Shown here one piece after another: positions 59,303-64,000 of a DNA stretch of 64,000 bases; position 1 is the first letter of the stretch; each line of letters starts with the position of its first letter. The notes beneath the pieces were generated by a model that was given only the letters and a program-made list of their open reading frames with translations, was not told the DNA's origin and did no database searches. The position numbers were made by a program, and so were the translations under genes. The stretch spans positions 310,001 to 374,000 of the forward strand of contig NZ_CP022464.2 in the NCBI RefSeq assembly GCF_002234575.2, read 5' to 3'. Source of the DNA: Enterocloster bolteae. Lineage in GTDB: Bacteria; Bacillota; Clostridia; Lachnospirales; Lachnospiraceae.

Positions 59303-60694
59303 TTATAATTCGCAGTTGTTTACTGTTCTTGGGAAGGGGATTACGTCGCGGATGTTGGACATTCCGGTCAGATACATGACGCAGCGCTCGAAACCAAGGC
59401 CAAAGCCTGCGTGACGCGTGGATCCGTACTTCCTCAAGTCCAGATAGAAGTCATAGTCCTCCTTCTTAAGGCCTAGTTCATCCATTCTGGCTACCAGCCT
59501 GCCGTAGTCGTCCTCCCTCTGGCTGCCGCCGATGATTTCACCGATACCGGGAACCAGGCAGTCCACGGCTGCAACGGTTTTATTGTCAGGATTCATCTTC
59601 ATATAGAAGGCTTTGATCTCCTTCGGATAATCGGTTACGAATACGGGCTTCTTAAATACCTGCTCTGTCAGATAGCGTTCATGCTCTGTCTGCAGGTCGC
59701 ATCCCCAGGAGACCTTGTAGTCAAATTCATCGTTGTGTTCTTCCAGTATCTTTACGGCCTCGGTGTAGGTAACGCGGCCAAACTCGGAATTTAACACATT
59801 GTGAAGGCGGTCCAGAAGGCCTTTGTCCACAAACTGGTTGAAGAAGTTCATCTCCTCAGGCGCATGCTCCAGGACAAAACGGATGATATATTTAAGCATG
59901 CCTTCTGCCAGACACATATCGTCATCCAGGTCAGCAAAGGCCATCTCTGGTTCAATCATCCAGAACTCCGCAGCATGGCGGGTGGTATTGGAATTCTCGG
60001 CGCGGAAGGTGGGGCCGAAGGTATATACGTTGCGGAAAGCCATGGCATAGGTCTCGGCATTCAGCTGTCCGCTAACGGTCAGGTTGGTGGCCTTGCCGAA
60101 AAAGTCCTGGCTGAAATCCACCTTTCCCTCCTCCGTCTTTGGGATATTGTTTAAGTCCATGGTGGTTACCTGGAACATTTCTCCGGCTCCCTCACAGTCG
60201 CTGCCTGTAATCAGAGGCGTGTGAACATACACAAAATCCCTCTCCTGGAAATACTGGTGAATAGCGTATGCAACCAGGGAGCGCACACGGAATACAGCCT
60301 GGAAGGTATTGGTTCTGGCACGCAGATGGGAGATGGTGCGCAGGTATTCAAGAGAGTGGCGCTTTTTCTGAAGTGGATAATCCGGTGAGGAGGTGCCCTC
60401 CACAGTTACCTCTGCGGCCTGAATTTCAAAGGGCTGCTTGGCCTGGGGCGTACTTACCAGGGTTCCCTTTACAAGGATGGCTGTGCCTACGCTTAATTTA
60501 GAAACTTCTGCAAAGTTGGGAAGGGTGTCGTGATATACAATCTGCAATGTTTCGAAAAAGCTTCCATCACTGACAACGATGAAGCCGAATGCTTTGGAAT
60601 CACGGAGACTGCGGACCCAGCCCCCCACATTTATCTCCTTGTCCAGATATTCCTCCGGATGTTTGTAAAGTTCTCTTACGGTAATCAGATCCAT
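59303..60694 (-). CDS. asnS: Asparaginyl-tRNA synthetase
   Basis: Class II aminoacyl-tRNA synthetase of 463 residues that charges tRNA-Asn. The N-terminal OB-fold is INVGGWVRSLRDSKAFGFI (about 21-39); class II motif 2 is FRAENSNTTRHAAEFWMIE (about 230-248) and motif 3 is GFGLGFERCVMYL near the end. The length is normal. No T-box leader was seen in the about 75-base leader. It has a strong promoter at 60776-60804 and ends directly at a 72-bp repeat array. Confidence 0.97.
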   Translation of the reverse strand: MDLITVRELYKHPEEYLDKEINVGGWVRSLRDSKAFGFIVVSDGSFFETLQIVYHDTLPNFAEVSKLSVGTAILVKGTLVSTPQAKQPFEIQAAEVTVEGTSSPDYPLQKKRHSLEYLRTISHLRARTNTFQAVFRVRSLVAYAIHQYFQERDFVYVHTPLITGSDCEGAGEMFQVTTMDLNNIPKTEEGKVDFSQDFFGKATNLTVSGQLNAETYAMAFRNVYTFGPTFRAENSNTTRHAAEFWMIEPEMAFADLDDDMCLAEGMLKYIIRFVLEHAPEEMNFFNQFVDKGLLDRLHNVLNSEFGRVTYTEAVKILEEHNDEFDYKVSWGCDLQTEHERYLTEQVFKKPVFVTDYPKEIKAFYMKMNPDNKTVAAVDCLVPGIGEIIGGSQREDDYGRLVARMDELGLKKEDYDFYLDLRKYGSTRHAGFGLGFERCVMYLTGMSNIRDVIPFPRTVNNCEL

Positions 60695-60775
60695 GACTGA
60701 TATTCTCCTTTTCTCTTATCTATATATTCAGTATCCCCAATTCCCCTGGAAATGGACGGTAACTACATATACGTG

Positions 60776-60804
60776 ATTATATGATATTTCACGCTATGTT
60801 TCAA
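60776..60804 (-). promoter_or_regulatory. Promoter of asnS
   Basis: On the minus strand TTGAAA (60799-60804) and TATAAT (60776-60781) are exactly 17 bases apart, giving a leader of about 75 bases. Confidence 0.75.
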
Positions 60805-61233
60805 GGCTTAACTTTCCTATGGAGCCGGGTGTGAAGCCTGTATTTTCAATATGATTACATAATCATAATGTTTAATCGGGGAAAATACCCGTAAGGTACG
60901 TTACTTAACTGAAGCGGATTATGCCGTATGCGGATTATGCAGCATTTGCATTATGCCGTGTGCGTTTTATGTCAGATGTCCGCGGAACTGCGCGTTCCAG
61001 AAATTGGAATGCACCGGGTACCTATTATCTGATATTATGTTTATAGCTGTTTTTGACAAAAACGTCCGTGAATATACAGCCTGCGAGGGGGACTTATTTA
61101 GTGGTAAATTTTGGAAAGGGGTACTAGATATAGATAAATCAACATCAAATGGTTAAAAACGGAAAAAATGTCGGAAAAATGCACAAAAACGATGAAATAA
61201 ATTTAAAAATTTATGTACTATTTACGAAGTTTG
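60805..61233. other. Long intergenic region before glgC
   Basis: Between the asnS promoter and the glgC promoter are about 430 bases without a supported gene. A degenerate tandem repeat (GCGGATTATGC-like, about 60914-60971, three to four units of roughly 16 bases) and a small CGGG/CCCG hairpin near 60877 are visible. The 3' part is AT-rich. A 67-residue frame at 60953-61156 has no ribosome site and an unlikely composition and was not called. Confidence 0.5.
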
Positions 61234-61242
61234 TGGTATAAT
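61234..61242 (+). promoter_or_regulatory. Extended -10 promoter of glgC-glgD
   Basis: TGGTATAAT (61234-61242) is a perfect -10 box with the TG extension; the -35 match is weak (TGTACT at 61214). It lies 38 bases before the glgC start codon. Confidence 0.6.
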
Positions 61243-61279
61243 TAAAATTACAAAAATTTTAACAGCAAGAGGTGATAAC

Positions 61280-62554
61280 GTGATTAAAAAAGAAATGATA
61301 GCTATGCTATTAGCAGGCGGACAGGGAAGCCGCCTTGGCGTGCTAACACAAAAAGTAGCCAAGCCGGCCGTATCTTTTGGGGGGAAGTACCGAATCATTG
61401 ATTTTCCGCTGAGCAACTGTATCAATTCCGGAGTTGACACAGTCGGAGTATTGACACAGTATCAGCCATTACGTTTAAATTCTCATATTGGAATTGGAGT
61501 ACCATGGGATTTAGACCGGAACGTTGGTGGTGTAACCATTTTGCCTCCATATGAGCGCAGTAAAGGCAGTGATTGGTACACAGGAACTGCCAATGCCATT
61601 TATCAGAATCTGGAGTATATGGAATCATATAACCCGGAATATGTTCTGATTTTATCCGGCGACCATATTTATAAGATGGATTATGAGGTAATGTTGGATT
61701 ATCACAAAGCCAATAATGCAGATATCACCATTGCTGCCATGCCAGTACCCATTGAGGAGGCCAGCCGTTTTGGCATCCTGATTACGGACGAGTCTAACCG
61801 TATCACGGAATTCGAGGAGAAGCCTCCTGTTCCCAGAAGCAATTTGGCTTCTATGGGTATCTACATATTCAGCTGGCCTGTATTAAAGGAAGCACTGATC
61901 AAGATGAAGGAAGAGCCGGGGTGTGATTTCGGCAAACATATCATTCCATACTGCCATGCGAGAGGCGACAGGATTTTCGCATATGAATATAATGGCTACT
62001 GGAAGGATGTAGGTACGCTGGGTTCCTACTGGGAGGCCAACATGGAGCTCATTGATATCATTCCTGAGTTTAACCTGTATGAGGAATATTGGAAGATTTA
62101 CACCAAGAATGATGTGATTCCGCCCCAGTTTATTTCCAATGAGGCAAATATCGAGAGAAGCATTATCGGTGAAGGAACTGAGATTTACGGCGAGGTAATG
62201 AACTCCGTTATTGGAGCAGGCGTTACTGTTGCCAAGGGAGCCGTGGTGAAGGATTCCATTATAATGCAGGGAACCGTCATCGGAGCGGGAACCGTTGTGA
62301 ACAAGGCCATCATTGCTGAGAATGTAAGGATTGGCTCTGGCGTGGAACTGGGAACAGGAGAGTATGCGCCCAGTACATATGACCCCAAGGTATATCAGTT
62401 CGATCTGGTGACCATTGGTGAGAATTCTGTGATTCCTGACGGGGTTAAGGTAGGCAAGAACACTGCCATAGCAGGCGAGACAACCGTAGGCGATTATCCT
62501 GACGGATTACTGGCTGGCGGAAATTACATTATAAAGGCAGGTGGCGTAAAATGA
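61280..62554 (+). CDS. glgC: Glucose-1-phosphate adenylyltransferase GlgC
   Basis: Cytoplasmic enzyme that makes ADP-glucose from ATP and glucose 1-phosphate, the committed step of glycogen synthesis. The 424-residue protein has the nucleotide loop LLAGGQGSRLGVLTQKVAKP, the fructose-bisphosphate/substrate region FPLSNCINSG, the catalytic LSGDHIYKMDY (about 124-134), substrate-binding FEEKP and a C-terminal left-handed beta-helix of I-x-x-G repeats. The start is GTG 61280 behind AAGAGGTGATAAC. It overlaps glgD by ATGA. Confidence 0.96.
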   Translation: MIKKEMIAMLLAGGQGSRLGVLTQKVAKPAVSFGGKYRIIDFPLSNCINSGVDTVGVLTQYQPLRLNSHIGIGVPWDLDRNVGGVTILPPYERSKGSDWYTGTANAIYQNLEYMESYNPEYVLILSGDHIYKMDYEVMLDYHKANNADITIAAMPVPIEEASRFGILITDESNRITEFEEKPPVPRSNLASMGIYIFSWPVLKEALIKMKEEPGCDFGKHIIPYCHARGDRIFAYEYNGYWKDVGTLGSYWEANMELIDIIPEFNLYEEYWKIYTKNDVIPPQFISNEANIERSIIGEGTEIYGEVMNSVIGAGVTVAKGAVVKDSIIMQGTVIGAGTVVNKAIIAENVRIGSGVELGTGEYAPSTYDPKVYQFDLVTIGENSVIPDGVKVGKNTAIAGETTVGDYPDGLLAGGNYIIKAGGVK

Positions 62555-63672
62555 GAGCAATCGGTATCGTATTAGCAGGTGGTAACAGCAAGAGGATGCG
62601 GGAACTTTCTAATAAGAGGGCAGTGGCTGCCATGCCGGTTGCAGGAAGCTACCGCAGCATTGACTTTGCACTCAGCAATATGACAAACTCCCACATCCAG
62701 AACGTGGCAGTTTTTACACAGTATAATTCCAGGTCATTAAACCTGCACCTAAGTTCCTCTAAGTGGTGGGATTTCGGACGTAAACAGGGCGGACTCTTTG
62801 TATTCACCCCATCCATCACACCGGAGAACGGCGACTGGTACAGGGGAACAGCAGATGCATTATACCAGAACCTTACATTCTTAAAGAACAGCCATGAGCC
62901 ATATGTGGTCATAGCGGCAGGCGATGGTGTATATAAGCTGGATTATAATAAGGTCCTGGAGTATCACATTGAGAAAAAGGCAGACATTACCGTTGTCTGC
63001 AAGGACATGGAAGATGGCACGGATGTGACCCGGTTCGGCTGTGTGAAGCTGAATGATGACGGCCGTATCACGGACTTCGAGGAGAAGCCCATGGCATCTG
63101 ACGCCACCACCATTTCCTGCGGAATCTATGTCATCCGCAGAAGGCAGCTCATAGAACTGCTGGAGCGCTGCGCGGCAGAAGACAGATATGACCTGGTCAA
63201 TGATATTCTGGTGCGCTATAAGAATCTTAAAAGAATTTATGCTTATAAGCTGGACGGCTACTGGAGCAATATCGCTTCTGTGGACTCCTATTATAAGACA
63301 AATATGGATTTCCTCAAACCTGAGGTGAGGGATTACTTCTTCAAACAGTATCCTGATGTATACACGAAGATTGATGATCTTCCTCCTGCCAAATATAACC
63401 CTGGCGCGCTGGTCAGAAACAGCCTGATATCCAGCGGATGTATCCTGAATGGCACAGTTGAAAACTCCATTCTTTTTAAAAAGGCATACGTGGGCAACAA
63501 TTGTGTAATCAAGAATTCCATTATTTTAAATGACGTCTATATAGGCGACAACACAGTAATTGAGAACTGTATCGTAGAGAGCAGGGATACCATCCGTGCC
63601 AACACCACACACATCGGCACACCGGAGAACATCAAAATCGTTGTGGAGAAAAACGAAAGGTATACATTATAA
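62551..63672 (+). CDS. glgD: GlgD, regulatory subunit of ADP-glucose pyrophosphorylase
   Basis: Paralogue of GlgC, 373 residues, forming a heterotetramer with it in Firmicutes. The loop LAGGNSKRMRELSNKRAVAA differs from the catalytic form, and the position of the catalytic Asp is in AAGDGVYKLDY, keeping an Asp but altering neighbours. The beta-helix at the C-terminus is present (ILNGTVENSILFKKAYVG). GlgD in relatives is poorly active alone and increases GlgC activity. The ATG lies in the glgC stop. Confidence 0.93.
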   Translation: MRAIGIVLAGGNSKRMRELSNKRAVAAMPVAGSYRSIDFALSNMTNSHIQNVAVFTQYNSRSLNLHLSSSKWWDFGRKQGGLFVFTPSITPENGDWYRGTADALYQNLTFLKNSHEPYVVIAAGDGVYKLDYNKVLEYHIEKKADITVVCKDMEDGTDVTRFGCVKLNDDGRITDFEEKPMASDATTISCGIYVIRRRQLIELLERCAAEDRYDLVNDILVRYKNLKRIYAYKLDGYWSNIASVDSYYKTNMDFLKPEVRDYFFKQYPDVYTKIDDLPPAKYNPGALVRNSLISSGCILNGTVENSILFKKAYVGNNCVIKNSIILNDVYIGDNTVIENCIVESRDTIRANTTHIGTPENIKIVVEKNERYTL

Positions 63673-63749
63673 TACGCACATAGCCCCGCGCAGCGCACGG
63701 GGAGCGCAGAGCGGGGGACCGGCGGGATAAGACGGAAGGGGTAGAAAAC

Positions 63750-64000
63750 ATGCAGGTTACAGACGTGAGAGTGAGACGGGTTGAAAAGGAAGGCAAGATG
63801 AAAGCAATTGTTTCCATCACACTGGACAATGAATTCGTCATTCATGACATCAAGGTAATTGAGGGGGAGAAGGGTTTATTCATAGCCATGCCAAGCCGCA
63901 AGGCAGCGGACGGAGAGTACCGCGATATTGCCCATCCTATAAACTCCAACACAAGGGATATGATTCAGACCATCATTTTGAATAAGTATGAGACAACCTT
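63750..64000 (+). CDS. spoVG: SpoVG-family regulator, 5' part (runs off the window)
   Basis: The first 83 codons of SpoVG, a small site-specific DNA/RNA-binding regulator of sporulation and cell division genes. The sequence MQVTDVRVRRVEKEGKMKAI and FIAMPSRKAADGEYRDIAHP are diagnostic. GGAAGGGGT precedes the ATG. The rest of the gene lies beyond the window. It starts 77 bases after glgD, in a GC-rich gap containing CCCCG/CGGGG. Confidence 0.95.
   Translation, partial: MQVTDVRVRRVEKEGKMKAIVSITLDNEFVIHDIKVIEGEKGLFIAMPSRKAADGEYRDIAHPINSNTRDMIQTIILNKYETT

Noticed and set aside
58843..59414. Two plus-strand frames of 178 and 150 codons across the 72-bp array
   Set aside because: They arise because the unit is 24 codons without stops; there is no ribosome site and they run into asnS and the phosphoesterase gene.
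60695..60780. T-box leader for asnS
   Set aside because: The predicted leader is only about 75 bases and no conserved T-box sequence or anti-terminator was seen.
60953..61156. 67-residue frame before glgC
   Set aside because: No ribosome site and no recognisable domain; it overlaps repeat sequence and lies close to the glgC promoter.
1..64000. tRNA, rRNA, insertion sequences, prophage or integrase
   Set aside because: None was recognised in either strand; a tRNA-specific covariance search was not possible here, so a missed tRNA cannot be excluded in the larger gaps.

Overview
This 64 kb window comes from a gut-type clostridium of the Lachnospiraceae, most like the Enterocloster/Lachnoclostridium group. 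The placement is an inference from gene content: a monoderm Tad-type pilus locus with FHA and DUF5702 proteins, spoVG, paired glgC-glgD, YesM/YesN-type two-component genes, a PrpR-type sigma-54 activator, and clostridial AGGAGG ribosome binding sites. Most of the DNA is near 48-50 % GC by eye. No rRNA, tRNA, CRISPR array, prophage or insertion sequence was recognised.

Layout. (1) 0.04-4.1 kb, minus strand: an ArsR-type regulator, a DUF2508 protein, a GH13 amylase and branching enzyme GlgB, probably read from one promoter with an autoregulatory palindrome. (2) 4.2-15.1 kb, plus strand: a complete single-membrane Tad/type IVc pilus locus with two prepilin peptidases, TadZ-, TadA-, TadB- and TadC-like proteins, a 59-residue Flp-like pilin, a DUF5702 protein, two TadE-like pseudopilins (one with a duplicated Cys/His tail) and a DUF6382-FHA protein. 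(3) 15.3-24.6 kb: housekeeping and envelope genes (rhomboid, HIT, ECF sigma factor, murG, TSCPD protein, mtnN, pgi), an AT-rich pair that includes a possible anti-sigma protein, and two membrane proteins of unknown role. (4) 24.8-27.1 kb: a MATE exporter and a MerR regulator. (5) 27.2-36.3 kb: a sigma-54 activator divergent from a dipeptide ABC importer operon with an M20 dipeptidase; a well-formed -24/-12 promoter and two palindromes lie between them. (6) 36.3-46.6 kb: a small protein, an AraC regulator divergent from a GH4 glycosidase, a coiled-coil membrane protein, and a minus-strand set of TPR protein, two S9 peptidases and an amidohydrolase. (7) 46.7-55.9 kb: a YesMN-like two-component system divergent from a second dipeptide importer operon ending in RidA. 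(8) 56-60.8 kb, minus strand: an SbcCD/YhaNO-like pair, a 72-bp tandem array and asnS. (9) 61.2-64 kb: glgC, glgD and the start of spoVG.

How the genes work together. The two ends of the window hold glycogen synthesis (GlgC/GlgD make ADP-glucose, GlgB branches the polymer, the GH13 enzyme may trim it). The centre is built for peptide use: two five-component importers, each beside its own regulator, plus peptidases M20 and S9, an amidohydrolase and RidA. The pilus locus is self-contained and lacks outer-membrane parts, as expected for a cell with one membrane.

The observations most worth checking are the S9 paralogue whose nucleophile position is glycine, the sigma-54 promoter with its palindromes, the pseudopilin with a duplicated Cys/His module and long leader, the two prepilin peptidases in one locus, and the 72-bp hairpin array directly after asnS. 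Coordinates of starts were moved from the longest frame to the codon best supported by a ribosome binding site where noted.
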